64,000 nt of DNA from Lepeophtheirus salmonis (GCF_016086655.4 NC_052135.2:12118363-12182362), one strand, 5' to 3'. Shown: positions 23,900 through 36,986, numbered from the stretch's first letter. Numbers and translations: made by a program. The notes: a model not told the origin generated them from the sequence alone.

Positions 23900-24490
23900 T
23901 CAAAGTTCGGATTTTTGTTTTTGTTGAGCATATTCTGGTGTGTGGATTCCGTAGTAAGCCTTTTGCTCAATGGTTACCTCTTGAACGCGAGGCTCTTTAA
24001 CGAGGAAGTCTTTGGCCTCCCACGCAACGGCGCCATCCTTGAACATGAAAATGGCTCTGTCACTTTCAAGAGGGAAAACCTCGACCTGGATGTGGTTATT
24101 CCAGAGCGATGATTGCCAAAGACCCATCAAATCCTGCGTCTCTTGTTTTGTTGGACTTCCGTTGACTCTCACGAACATCATGAGTGACTTTCCCTTTTTG
24201 GATGCCTGGAGAATGGACTCTGGATCCTGACTTACTTTGGAAAAGTCAATTTTTGGCTGTGGACGCCTGGGATCCCCCTCGGGAAGCTCATCTGGAGGAA
24301 GCGGCTCATCCTCCTCTTCCCACTGCTCCAAAAGCCTCTCCATGTCAGAGTCCGAAAAATCTCGTATATCTTTCTTGGCCCAGTCCGGCTTGTCCTCGGG
24401 CTTTTTAGCTTCACAGAGATTCAGAAGGATGATAAATGGCACACAGATGAGCAAGAGAGTACTCATCTTCCAAGGAGTCATCGACATCAT
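23900..24490 (-). CDS. MESD: MESD/boca LDL-receptor-family chaperone
   Basis: Single uninterrupted minus-strand frame of 196 residues. It has an N-terminal signal peptide ('STLLLICVPFIILLNLCEA'), the family's 'KKDIRDFSDSDMERLLEQWE', the conserved core 'SLWNNHIQVEVFPLESDRAI' with 'FKDGAVAWEAKDFL', and a C-terminal 'KSEL', a KDEL-type ER-retention signal. MESD (boca in Drosophila) helps fold the beta-propeller/EGF modules of LRP5/6 and other LDLR-family receptors in the ER. Its length is close to the family norm. Upstream methionines at residues 1, 2, 4 and 9 make the exact start uncertain; the last one still leaves a good signal peptide. Its stop lies about 200 bp from the converging kinesin stop. 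Confidence 0.95.
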   Translation of the reverse strand: MMSMTPWKMSTLLLICVPFIILLNLCEAKKPEDKPDWAKKDIRDFSDSDMERLLEQWEEEDEPLPPDELPEGDPRRPQPKIDFSKVSQDPESILQASKKGKSLMMFVRVNGSPTKQETQDLMGLWQSSLWNNHIQVEVFPLESDRAIFMFKDGAVAWEAKDFLVKEPRVQEVTIEQKAYYGIHTPEYAQQKQKSEL

Positions 24491-25234
24491 TGAGTATTGT
24501 ATTGTTTATGCAGTCACAAGATTTTGTTCTAAAAAATCAAAGTAGGGAAAAGGTAAAAACTGGGAATGCACAATAAAGTCAACTAGTCTCGAACTGACGT
24601 CATTTCTTTAGTACGTCACATTGTACATCCTTATATAAAAAAGGACGCCTTACTTTAAGAGGCAACATTTTCGGTACAAATTCAAGTTTTTTATGATAGA
24701 CTTGTAAAAAAACGTTAAAGGGAATGTCAGTAGAGTTCTAGGTCTTAACACTTTTTTATAATTTTATAAAAAAAACCTTTGTTTCTCATTTGAAAAATGT
24801 TGTTCAGTTGGAAGAGGCATTAATTAGAACATGTGACTTTATCTAAATTCATTTATAGTGATGAATTGACGGGAGTGATAATTGTACAAACTCACTTAGC
24901 TTTTACCACTAGGATTTTAAGTAAAGATAAACTTCGAAAGATAGTTCCGAGTTCCAATTTCCATTCAATTTTAAAATTCACACACAACTTAGTTTAGTCA
25001 TTATGGAAGTTGTTTAAAATATCAGCCGGTATTGCTAGATAATACTATCAATAATTAGGTATAATAATTATAGTTCTAGATCAGAGTTATATCAAAATCA
25101 ATAATGAAAGGTTGAATAAAAAAATAATTTTAAATAGTATAATAGAGTAATATTGTCTTTAAATTTGGTAGTTCATAAATATAAGGTAATATTAGATGGA
25201 AAGGAATATAATCATATAAGAGTATAATTAATGC
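24491..25234. other. intergenic, MESD upstream and WASHC4 downstream
   Basis: AT-rich, with no coding frame recognised. It should include the MESD promoter and the WASHC4 3' UTR. Confidence 0.45.
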
Positions 25235-28200
25235 TTAAGCTGATTCGCTCTCTTCAACTTCTTCATGAAAAAATATTTTAGCAGAATTAAGATTGAAAAA
25301 AAGGAGTTCAAATTCTTTTTTGTAGGCATTCAACCTCTTGGAAGTAAGAGCGATTGTTTGAGAGAGCTTTTGATCAGAAGTGGCTCTATCTTTTTTAGCT
25401 TTCACCTCTTCTCTCTTGAAATGGGTATTTACTGACTTGAACCAATTTAGAGATTCAAAGCTGGGCCACTGTTTCATTAAAGTTAAAAGATATGCAATGC
25501 CCATTGGAAAACCATCATCTGTAAATGAGCCTCCATCTGCACGGTTCCTAGAGAAATAAGGATATGTAAAAAATTAATTAAAATTTCAACAGCAAACCCA
25601 ACAAAAAACAACCTTAATATGTTCTCCTTCGAAGAAATGCTATGTTCAATGAAATTAATGGTCAGAGCTGGAATCATTAAATAAAAATTCTTTAAATGGA
25701 TCTGCTTTTCATCCAAGACATGCTTTGAAAAAATAGAAATAAGAAGTTGAAAATATTCATTTTTTTCCCCTAATTTTTTGGTTATATTTTCCAAAATTTC
25801 GTCCAATTTATTACCAGCAAGAACTGGCCTCTCTTCATACTTTTCCTCTTCACATAAAGTCTTAAACTGTGGTATATTATTCAAATCAGGAATAAAAGAA
25901 ATAGCATTTGACATGAAATGCAATCCACCAGAACGAATCGTTCGAACTAATCCCATAGCATTTCCTATCTGAGTAATTAGGGATCGAAATTTATCCAATT
26001 TGGATCCAGAATTGCGACTCATTCCAAGTTTTTTAATATCTAAAACGAAATTTTCTACTCGTTCATAAGGGAATTGATGATCAACTGAGCGACGAATTTC
26101 TTCGAAGTGTTTTGCATCTTTTTTCAATCGTGATTTTATTTGATCTTCATATAAAAATTGAGAATATGATTTAATCCGGGATCGAAGAAATTTATAGGTC
26201 GCATTGACAGTTGTATTGACTATTCCCATTCCATGTGTCCGAATAGAACTAGCAATTTGTAATATTCCAATACAGTTTATGTATTTACTTTTAGATCTAA
26301 TCTGAATAAATGATTGACTATTTAAATTGTATCCATACTCAAAGACGAATGTATCGATATCCTTAATAATTTCTAGAACGTCGAGTCCTTGATCTAGAAT
26401 TTTAGCTGGTAAGTAATCATCTCCCACATCTAAGTCAAATATATGATGAAATAATTCTTTCATTTCATTATAGGTTTTCCAATCATGTGGAGCAACTGCA
26501 GTTTGGGTATAAAATGTTTTTTCCATATATGACTCCATGTAAGTTTTTATATTTATAACGTATGAATGATCAAAAAGAGACCACTTAGTTTCATCAAATA
26601 TGAGTGAAAAATCTTTAAATTGCCCTGGAGATTTGATGGGATTACCAGCATCCAAATCTAGATGTGAATGAACTTGCAGGCGAATATCCGTCTCCAATTC
26701 CCTTGATAATGGCTGTAATAAATTAATATGGATATCATCTTTTACTTCCTTTTCAAATGATGACTGAAGGTTCTGTGGAAGGGATTGAAAACAGTCTTCC
26801 AGAATATCTAATACATAAACTATTCGTTCTAAATGCAATCCTTCTTGCAAAAACTCTAAATAAGTGCTCAAAAGCTCCCTGTGAGTATAGAAAAAAGACG
26901 TGTTGGTTGCATCATATAATATTACCCTAAATTGACTAATAAAATCTAAATCACGAAAAATAACCCCAAAGTTAAGAAGTTGAATGTCTTTAATTACTCG
27001 TGTGGGAAGGATTCCAGCCAACGTGATGGCTAATCTTGCAGTTATCAGTCTACTTGTGATTGGAGGACCATTTAATGCTTGTTCAGCGATATTTAATAGA
27101 TCAACTAATTCCGAATTCACTGTAAAACTAGCTTTTTTTATTTTCTTCACGTCAAGTTGTGCAGTAGACATTAATTTTTGACCATAAATTAACAAAAATT
27201 TGTTTATTATGGGTAAACAAATCTTATAAGTCCTTTGAATAACTTTCAGTACATTCAAAGATTGAAATAATTTTAAAGCCATAGATTTTGCTAAAGGCAG
27301 GCAATAATTCTTATGAAGATTTAAAATAAGAGCTGTTTTGAATTTAATTTTATATGCCAAGCTAATTCCAGTGTTTAAAATAGTTTTTAACACATCTTCA
27401 TCTTGTTCTTTATATTTATTAAAGAGCTCATCATTAAATATATTCATTTCTAATTTCCAAATTTGGACTTCTTTCAATATGGATTTATATTCTTCTAGAA
27501 CACTCGCATTTACAAACTGATTGCGACTAGCTTTAACAGAGTTAATTTTTTTAATGTCACATACCATAACCATGAATTTTTCTGGTAGCCAAATAATGTC
27601 TCCAGCTATGTGAATAACAGAAAAATGCTTCGCCGCCATCTCCCAATATTTATTTAATAACCTATTTTCTAGTTTTGAAGGAAAAATAGTTTTATATAAA
27701 AGGATAAGACAGGATGTTTCTAAAAATTGAACTGGAGTTCCTTCTCCACATTGATCTAAGGTATTTTTTATGTGAGCAAGAAGACTATTTCCAAATATTT
27801 TTGCTTTAAAGACATCACCAAGATCCTGCTTAATGAGCTCATTAAACATATTTCCACTGATTAACCTAGTATTCCAGTCTTGTATAAGTTTGAGGAGTAC
27901 TTGTGCTTCATGGGATGATTCTTTTGTTTTAAGAGTCAAAGAAATTTCTGTCAATTTCTTATTGAGTCTTGACACCTTGAAAATTTGATCTGTAATAGCA
28001 ATTTCTGATAATAGAGAGCCGAGTTCCTTATAGAGCGTTTGGAAATGTATGTGAGAGGCTAAGTTCATTGAAGAATATACACTGAACAATTGGTTTAAAA
28101 CATTATGAATAAGTTTTTTCGAATATGAAACGAAGTCATTCGTAATCTAAAAATAACCATTGAGGAAAAAAATATCATCACTTCATAAAAATAATGATCT

Positions 28201-28503
28201 TATATATACCTGAAGGATATTAAAAATATTAAGGATATCATCTAAATGCAAAAATGGGAGTTTAGGAAGGATTTTTTCTTTGAAATCCAAATTGAGGCTC
28301 CTCATTTCTTGAGTGACATAACTGAGAGCCAATAAAACTTTTGTATTAGTTGATTTTGATGATACTAATGTGGGGGCAAATGAATGATGATCATTAACAT
28401 CGAAGGAAAATATCCTTCCCCACTTGTCTTCACAAACTCCATGATGCTGTTGTTCATAGTTTGCCAAATATCCGGAAAATTCTTCCAAGATACTGGAAGC
28501 CAT
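25235..28503 (-). CDS. WASHC4: WASH complex subunit 4 (SWIP)
   Basis: Minus-strand gene with three exons, 28503-28210, 28146-25613 and 25547-25235; phases agree and the product is 1046 residues. The C-terminal half follows human SWIP closely: 'QGLDVLEIIKDIDTFV', 'YNLNSQSFIQ', 'ASSIRTHGMGIVNTTVN', 'QIGNAMGLVRTIRSGGLHF', 'HLKNFYLMIPALTINFIEHS', 'FTDDGFPMGIAYLL' and 'FELLFFNLNSAKIFF'. The N-terminal half is diverged but keeps 'NGPPITSRLITARLAI'. SWIP is a core subunit of the WASH complex, which drives Arp2/3 actin nucleation on endosomes for cargo sorting. No frame breaks. It diverges from NVL across 2.1 kb. Confidence 0.95.
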
Positions 28504-30594
28504 CCTCCCACAATAATAGACTTAAAAAATAATAATAATATATATATATAAACAAACGAGGTTCAGAGATTTTATTTGTAGATGTTATTTTAAGAGGGCA
28601 TATTAAAAGGCTCGAGCGTAAAATCATGAGAAGCTTTCATCAGTGTCAAAGTTTGTCTAATTTTCTAAAAGGAAAATTAATCAAACAACGCTTAGGCTAA
28701 GTACTTTTTCTATAATTTGCATTTAAGAAATGTTCCGGTCTCCCTTTCACTTAAACCATAGTTGAAGTTTAAGCTCATGTCGGCACCTGGGTTGATATCT
28801 TTTATCTATAGACGAAGAAGAAAAAATATTATTTTTGAGGGACACCCAAAAATATGTATATACATACTTAACTAATTTTTGACGTTCTATTGTTATCTTT
28901 CTTGTGTTTAGACGTATTCTTACATGAGCGGTATTACTCATATTAATTTGTAAATAAGGCGACAGAGATCGGCGCCGTACTGCGACAAATTAATACAACT
29001 CCCTGAATGATAATTATACTTATTATTACATAGAGGAGACACCACCACTCTAAACCAATCTATACTTATATTAGCCCAGGCTACAGAATATAAAACCACA
29101 TTGCGGATAATGAAGTTTTTTTTTAGTTTGCTTATCCCTTATGGACATAATTAATTGAAAATATTTTGATAAATTTACTAAATATTCTTTGGGTAAAATA
29201 ATATCAATAGACAGTATATTATATTTACTCGGTAAAGTAATATTTAGTAATGTATTACCAAGTAACACATTATTTCCTAACACTGTTAAAAAGTGATTAA
29301 TGTGAACAAGTAACAATCCCTTGAAATCGTATTAAAATTGGAATAGTTTTTAATTTGATTTCTTATTCTTTGGATTGGGTACTCACTCTTTAATTTAATA
29401 AATTTTATATGATATATCTTACAATTAATATGAAAGGTTTTGATTCAAGCCAAGTTATAAAAATTTCATTTAATACCCATAGGCTATAGGGGTTGAGACA
29501 ATTGTGTTTTACTTGGAACTATACTATTTCATATCAAATTTCAAATTTATTAGAAACAATGTAAATTGTTTAAAAATCTATTTGTATACGATTGATATAA
29601 TAATGATACAGTCGTAGAATTTGCAAAATCATTTATCGTGCAAATAAATGTAGCTATATTTAAAACAAGTAGTGAAACGAAGCACCACGTGATCAATACT
29701 TGTAGCATATATTAGTCGTGGCGACACTTCTTTTGTCCGCTAGAAGCGTTGAATAATCCTTCAAAATGACAGTTATGACCTTATGAGTTATGGTCAAAAT
29801 ACACTATCTCTATGGTTATGTTACGTAAACTAACTACGTAGCCTCTATAAATTCACTCCTTTAACTGAATTAACAATGCCCATTTTGCGGAGGGAAGAAA
29901 AAGTTGATATGGCATGGGGGATAATGATAGATTGACATCATCTGTCGTATGATAAAAAGCGTCATCTAGCGTGAAAATATATTTATCTTCGACCATGTAT
30001 CAAACTAACAGGCGCGTTTCGCAACTTTTTTTTCAAGTTTTATAAATAACGTAAAATCAATAATAATAATAATTGATATAAAAACCTCTTTAAAAATTAA
30101 TAATTGAAGAATAAAAAATAGCACTCCGCAAACCCTATATGCAGTTAAATGAATGCCAAAAAGTGGACAGTTTCTTTCGCTGAATTGTGCCAGTGAATTA
30201 AAGTTTCCACTACATTGGGTCATGTGCAGACGCTTACAATCAAATATTATATAGATGCAAAGTTGTAAACATATTAAGAGAGAAGAAAAATATTGAAACA
30301 GGTGTTGTACGTCATTATCCAATGAGACAGAAGGATAATGTTGAGGGGTGGGGACAAATATTGGTGTATTTAGTATTATGTCGTATTGAAAGTGCCTCCT
30401 GTTGGTAACTTCTAATGATCAGTTGATGTTAGAGTCTCCTAACATTAAACAAAATATCTTTAATCGTTATTTATCTCTGGTCCTCGCTAGTAATTTGAAG
30501 TTTAATTTTTTCCTATTCTATTCATCTCGGCAGTAGTCCTTAGTAGTAAGGTTATTGATTAATAGGCTTGGGCTGCTCATGCGATTGAGGGAAG
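28504..30594. other. intergenic between WASHC4 and NVL
   Basis: About 2.1 kb upstream of two divergent genes. Short frames at 28.75-28.94, 29.07-29.32 and 30.0-30.3 kb are AT-rich and match nothing I know. No repeat family was recognised and no promoter element could be assigned. Confidence 0.45.
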
Positions 30595-33500
30595 ATGAGT
30601 GCTGACTCTATCCCTATGTCCACCGGGAAGAAACGACCGGTTCTTGGACTGAAGGAGCCGGATTTATCTGATAGTACAAAGAAGCGAAAAGTGGTGAATC
30701 GGGACTTCAAATTGATTCCGCGTATGAGAGAATATTTGGAAAACAATCGTGACAAGGTAAGGGCTTCAACTCTTTGGAGAATTTCCTATCTTCTACTATT
30801 GTCATGCAATTTTCTTTGAACCCTAGCAATACATTGATATTGAGGATATGTCCCTCAAGCTTCATGCAAAGTATCCAGAATATAACCGCCAAAAGCTACG
30901 CCAATTTCGCCAAACTGTCGAAGAAGCATTCGAAAAGCTCCAACAAACCACATCGAAACCAAATATAAATGAAGGAGACACCTCCGAGGGCGCCAAGCAG
31001 AGGGGGATCAAGAAGGGGAGGAGAGTAAAAAGTCTGGTGAAGGGAAAAACAAACCTTCCATGAACTCAGTTATGATGAATCTCTATGCCAAGAAGGAAGA
31101 GCCTGAATCGGATTTATCTAAGATTCAACAAAAAGCACAAACTATACTCAAAAAGAGTTCCTCTGATTTATCCAAATCCAAAGACTCGACCAATGACGTG
31201 AAAAATAAATTTTCTAAGAAAAAAGACATCACAGAGACGAGTGAATCTTCTAAAAAAATAACCGTGAATGAAAGTGCAAAGAGCGAAGCCAAGGCACCTG
31301 AATCGAAAAAGAAGATACCTGAGAGCGAAGCCAGGACACCTGATTCGAAAAGAAAGACGCCTGAGAGCGAAGCCAAGACACCTGATTCGAAAAGGAAGAC
31401 CCCTGAGAGCAAAGAAAAGAGGCAGTCTGTATCTCAACTAGATAAGGGTAATTTGGAAAAAAACATAAAGTCTACTGTTTCCAAGACTGCCACTACAAAT
31501 GGTCACGCTGAATCTAGTCAAATGAATGAAGACGAGGCTAATAGAAAAAAAGTTTCAAGAGCCAGGTCCACTTCACGAAATCCTAGTCCTACGAGGAAGC
31601 GAAATACAAAAGAAGTAGGTCAAGTAACACAGTCAAAAATCACATTCGCCGACATTGGTGGTAATGAAGATTCTCTTAAAGAAATATGTACACTTTTATT
31701 TCATCTTCGACATCCTGAAATTTATGAAAAGCTAGGCGTTTCTTCTCCAAGAGGATTTTTACTTCATGGTCCTCCAGGCTGTGGAAAGACTTTATTAGCA
31801 AACGCTATTGCAGGAGAAATTAAATTGCCACTTATTAAAATTGCAGCAACGGAAATTGTGTCAGGGGTATCAGGAGAATCGGAGAATAATTTGAGAGAAA
31901 TTTTTGACAAAGCAAATTCGAATGCTCCGTGTATTCTTTTCATCGATGAAATAGATGCAGTGACTCAGAAAAGAGAAAATGCACAAAAGGAAATGGAAAA
32001 AAGGATTGTGTCTCAACTTTTAGTTTGTATGGATGAATTAAATCCAAAGGTATTGGTGATTGGAGCAACAAATCGGCCGGATTCTTTAGATCCATCCCTG
32101 AGAAGGGCTGGTCGATTCGATAGAGAAATTGCAATCGGAATCCCTGATGAAAAAGCACGTACTAAAATACTAAACGTACTTCTGAGAGGACTCACTATTG
32201 AAAAGGATGTTATCCCTGCTGATTTAGCTCGAAAAACTCCTGGATATGTTGGTGCAGATCTTAAAGCTCTTGTCCGAGAAGCTTCAGTAACTGCCATAAA
32301 TAGAATATTCAAGGATTTACGAAGTAATGATATAAAAGATGATCCCTGCTCAGATTTGGATGAATTACTGTCATGGATTCGATCTGATGTCGAGGAAAAT
32401 GAGTCTATAACTGAATCTCAGCTTTCCAGTTTCTCTATAAAATATTTAGATTTTGAGAAGGCAGTTCAAACTGTTCAACCATCTTCCAAAAGGGAGGGCT
32501 TTATCACTGTCCCGGACGTTACGTGGGAGGATGTTGGTGCATTAAAAGAGATTAGGGAGGAGTTGGACCTTGCCATTCTTGCTCCTGTCAATAATCCTGA
32601 AAAATTTGAAGAACTTGGACTAGTAGCTCCAGCTGGCATATTGCTGTGTGGGCCTCCCGGATGTGGTAAAACACTTCTTGCTAAGGCTGTTGCAAACCAA
32701 GCGGGTATCAATTTCATTTCTGTCAAGGGTCCAGAGTTGCTAAATATGGTAAGGGTTTTTAACTTGAAAACTAATTCAAATTCAATTGATCTTTCTTTCA
32801 ATTTGTGTCTTGTTATTTTTAATACTAATTCATTTGTTTAGTATGTAGGTGAAAGTGAGCGCGCTGTAAGACAAGTTTTTCAACGAGCTCAACATTCGGC
32901 TCCGTGTGTAATCTTTTTTGATGAACTTGATGCACTCTGCCCTAAAAGATCTCACAATTCCAGTGATGGTAGCTCCAGAGTTGTGAATCAACTTCTAACT
33001 GAAATGGATGGCGTAGAGACACGAAAAAAAGTACGTACTAGCAAAGAATGGTATATAATTCACCGATTTCTCTACATCACTATTTATTTATAGGTATTCC
33101 TAATGGCAGCAACCAATCGCGTTGACATAATTGATCCCGCTGTTCTACGTCCAGGCCGTTTGGACAAAGTCCTTTTCGTGGACTTACCATCACAAACGGA
33201 TTGTATTGAAATATTCAAAGCGATAACCAAGAATGGCTCAAAACCACCTTTAGATAAAGATGTTTCCTTTTCTGAACTTTCAGAAAAAATGGAAGGATAT
33301 TCTGGTGCCGATATCTCTGCTTTGGTTCGTGAAGCATCTATATTTGCATTTAAAGAATATTCTTTAAGGCCTAAGACTCTAATCAAAGTTCCGATTCTCG
33401 TTGCTAAGCGTCATTTTATTCATGCTAGATCAAAAATTCGTCCTTCTATATCTGGTGATGATAAAAAAAAGTATGAATCAATGAAATTAAAGTACTGTGT

Positions 33501-33903
33501 TACAAAGGAGGAGCGGATTGAAAATGAACAAGAATCTATTGAAATAGAAAAAGATATATTCGATTTAGACAATCTTAGATTTTTATCTCAAATGGAAGTA
33601 CGTGTCAAAGATTCTTCCTCTATTACAGAATTTAGAGGAAAAACAGGGATTGTCGTGTCAAATGAAGATAGAGCTTTTACTATAAGAATTTCTAATGGAA
33701 AAGAAAGGGTTATTCCGGGTTGTGACCTAGAACCATTTACTCCCGGATTGGGAGAAAGAGCTAAATTATTAACAACCAATGGCAGAATAGATGATGGATT
33801 GGTTGTTGAATATGATGAAGACGAAGATGATGATGTGACGATTAAATTTGGCAATGAGGAGTCTGTCATTGTACCTATCGACTATTTATGTAAAGTTAGG
33901 TAA
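30595..33903 (+). CDS. NVL: NVL (nuclear VCP-like) AAA ATPase with extra SPT5-like C-terminus, one frameshift
   Basis: Exons 30595-30756, 30827-32748, 32842-33030 and 33094-33903; about 1027 residues if one missing base is allowed (human 856). The N-terminal helical domain ('[20 protein letters not shown]') is followed by a Lys/Ser-rich linker with '[12 protein letters not shown]' repeats. AAA domain 1 has '[17 protein letters not shown]' and '[11 protein letters not shown]'; AAA domain 2 has '[16 protein letters not shown]', '[14 protein letters not shown]' and '[11 protein letters not shown]'. NVL acts in nucleolar 60S ribosome assembly. Human NVL ends just after the equivalent of 'KKYESMKL'; here the same exon runs on about 135 residues with '[20 protein letters not shown]', '[16 protein letters not shown]' and '[10 protein letters not shown]', like the C-terminal KOW part of SPT5. 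The frame breaks at the G5 run 31002-31006, where a sixth G would restore it. Confidence 0.94.
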
Positions 33904-33945
33904 AGAGAGAGATTTCTTATGCATTTGGTTTATTTAAGTATAACC

Positions 33946-33951
33946 AATAAA
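33946..33951 (+). promoter_or_regulatory. AATAAA polyadenylation signal of NVL
   Basis: A canonical hexamer 43 bp after the NVL stop codon, in an AT-rich 3' flank. Confidence 0.6.
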
Positions 33952-34479
33952 GATTATAATTTCACCAATCGATCTGACTATATGTAATTTATAAAAAAAT
34001 GGAAAAAAAAAATATTGACTCTACTCCCTTTTTAAGCAGCGGCATTTAATCCTTCTACTGGAAAAATGTATTTATATATGTGTTTAATATCTCCTAAAAA
34101 TTCAATTGCTACCTATTATTATCTATTCTGATTGTTAGTTTTTATTTCCCTTCATTGTAGTAAGAATGAATTGTGCAATTGATATGGTATTTGTGTGAAG
34201 TAGTTTTAATTATAATAAAATATATAATCCTTATTCATCTGCTTTCTTATTTTCGGAATTGATTCATAGCCAAAGTTGCCATAATTCTTTTACCAATATC
34301 ATCATGTTCTACTCATTCGATACTAGCGACAGTACCTGGCTTTGATTTATATGGCGTCGCCGAACATACGAACATTCTTTATCATGGGCATCTCTAGACG
34401 TTCATGTTCTTTACTAATATAGAAGATGACTCCCTTAGTATTATCCTGTATTTCATGAGCACACTCACACGTAGTTACA
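33952..34479. other. intergenic, no gene seen
   Basis: AT-rich DNA downstream of NVL with no recognised gene or repeat. Confidence 0.4.
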
Positions 34480-34935
34480 AGTGTTAAGACTCGGTCCAGC
34501 ACCGAATTTTTTTTCCCGTTCGGTCTTAAATGATTATTTGTAGACTGTGGACCAATTTTTTTCGATCTTATATATTATGAGAGATCTTTGTTTCTAGAAC
34601 AACTTTAATTAATTTTATTCAAAAAAACCTCAAAAGTACACGATAAGTTCTAGAAATACTGTATACACATAAGAGACGGCGGGATCAAAATTAATCCGAG
34701 CTATCTTTGTTTAAACTTGTATAACGTAATTGTGCTTGAAAAACATGAGATTATGTTATAAACAATTTATCTGTAAAATCGGTCTAGACCTATTTTTTTG
34801 GGACCGATCTAGACCGAATTTTTATATGAGACCGGTCCAGACAGTGCTTTTTTGGTTGGACCAAACTAATTCGGTCCAACAAAAAATATAACGATCTCAG
34901 ACCGGTCTTGGATTTCCAGACCGAAACCCAACACT
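34480..34935. mobile_element. miniature element, 'GGTTTCGGTC' family, complete copy
   Basis: The ends are inverted: left 'AGTGTTAAGACTCGGTCCAG', right (complement) 'AGTGTTGGGTTTCGGTCTGG'. The 456 bp interior is non-coding and peppered with 'agaccg'/'cggtct' words. Related copies lie at 50111-50456 and 52296-52455, with tails at 425-515 and 8590-8625. This fits a MITE family. Confidence 0.7.
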
Positions 34936-36177
34936 AGTAGTTACTCAATAATGTAAAAATTGTCTAAATCAAAGAGAAAAGTATATGTTGGCAGCTTTGA
35001 TAAATGGCATATCTGCTGAGATCGCTTGACTATAAAAACTAAGGTTAATACACACCTTGATAGAAACTATCTCGCTAAAGTATTTGAATTTTCAAAATAA
35101 GGATATGAAAATTGTCGAAATCCTCGTGGAGATACATTTTAAAATATACGTATAGGCTAGTAACTTGTAAGATATTATGAATTATTTCTCCATTTTTTGA
35201 AAATTAAAACGTATAACGTTCTTGAACTGCTCGAACTCGAACCGAGACCACAATATATTGCTTATCGGTCTCGGTTCTTGTGCTTTTGTTCCTATATAGA
35301 ATATATAAAGAAAAAATAATATAATATTATAAAAAATGAAATAGTTTTGGTACATAAGTCAAGTTTCTGAGTTTTTTTATTGTTCAATTACAGAGTTTTC
35401 CAATTATTTTTCTTACGTCGCCAGAGTGATCCAGTTGTATCTGAGTTCCAAATAGCTAAAGGCTTCTTATGGATCTGGAAAAGGGGTTTTAGGCATCAGA
35501 CAATGTAAATAAAAGAGGGAAGGGGTGGGGTAGATTATGGATCCAGGTCGACTACTAAGCTTGTCTGCCCCCTATAATATGATAACTGTAATAATTCCCA
35601 AGCCCCCTCCTACACTAATGCATTTTTAATTGAGGCCCCCTTTATACAAAACATGTGCCCCCCAACCGAGCCTCCCCTCACGGCTCACTTAAAAACTATT
35701 GACTTAAGCACCCTTAGTTTTCAAGGAACTAGGATCACTACGTATAAGGTAGCTGAGGCCCTGTTTGTAGCTAATATCATTTCCTGGGCCAGAATTTCTA
35801 GAGACGCCCCTTGTTTTAAGTATATATTACAAAACTGAGCATGTATTAAAAAGAACCGAAACCGTTGAAATGAAAGAACCGGGACCGATAGAACCGCTTA
35901 ATCTGAGCTCAACACAACCTTGCTCACGAGGATTTAACCAATTTTCACATATCCAGAACTAATAAATATGAGCACTAATATCTTAATGTATACTTACGAG
36001 AATTTAGAGAATTATCACATCCCTAGTATCTCCTCAAGGATGAAAGATCAATGATAACTAGGGTTATGAAAATGTACCTTCACTCACACTTTGCACATTC
36101 TTTCCTTCTTTTCATCAATTTCTCTTCATTAAAGACACTAATAAACACTCATCAGCACATTACTCATTACTAATGAA
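34936..36177. other. intergenic, no gene seen
   Basis: Contains two further 'gaaccgagacc'/'ggtctcggttc' patches at about 35236-35285 and 35850-35915. A short frame at 35653-35838 is unconvincing. Confidence 0.4.
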
Positions 36178-36986
36178 TAGACTTAGGATTTTTGAGCGAT
36201 TTTTTTGGCCAAAATGAGCAAAAAAAGAGCGCTGAAATTTTGAAAAATGAGCACCCAAAATATCAAAATTAAGTAATTTGTATTTTTTTTTCAAATACAG
36301 TTTTATAAGAATAATTTAAAGTAATTAGTACTGTTTTATATTTATCATAATTCATTCATAAATTTTGCCATATTATACCGACAAATCAATATTTTAGAAA
36401 AAATTTCTTCCGGTAACTTTTTGCCTCCGATCAATATTGGTAGTTTTAAACATACTAAAAGACGTACACATTAGTAATTGAAGAAAATTTGAAGTTAGTG
36501 AGATTTTAATGAGTCTTGTTAGATGGAGGCATCTCATCATCAACACAACTGATATTACGTCCAACCTTTTGAATAAATCGAAAATCAATTTAGGGCAAAT
36601 GTATTTCTCCTTTGTTTTATGATTCAATAGGGATTATTCAATAGTCTTTTTGCACCAAATTATTTCTTCTTCTAATTGGCTGTTGTCGGAATCTGGGTCT
36701 CTCACATATCCGATCATGTAATCATAACCCGGATTTCATTATATACATATTTTACCTCTAAAAAAAGATCCGAATGATGTAGGGTTCTGAGATGTTAGAT
36801 TTTCCCTCGAAAAATATCATCAAAAACTGTTGTCTAATTAAACTAGAACCCAAACTTTCCATATTTATTTCAGACAAGTTTAAATAAATGAGCCATTTTC
36901 TCATAAAAATGGCCAAAATGATCAGTTTTTACAAAAAAAGAGAAAGTGAGCAATTTTTGAGCGAGCACTCACAAACCATAAGTCTA
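36178..36986. mobile_element. non-autonomous hAT-like element
   Basis: Inverted ends 'TAGACTTAGGATTTTTGAGC' (left) and 'TAGACTTATGGTTTGTGAG' (right, complement) enclose 809 bp. Flanking octamers 'ctaatgaa' and 'gtaatgag' match at 6 of 8 positions, consistent with the 8 bp duplication of hAT elements. The subterminal regions share 'ggccaaaatga' and 'gagc' words. No transposase frame was recognised inside. Confidence 0.55.

Noticed and set aside
30005..30322. 105-codon open frame on the minus strand
   Set aside because: Hydrophobic AT-rich composition, no similarity and no splice signals; likely chance.
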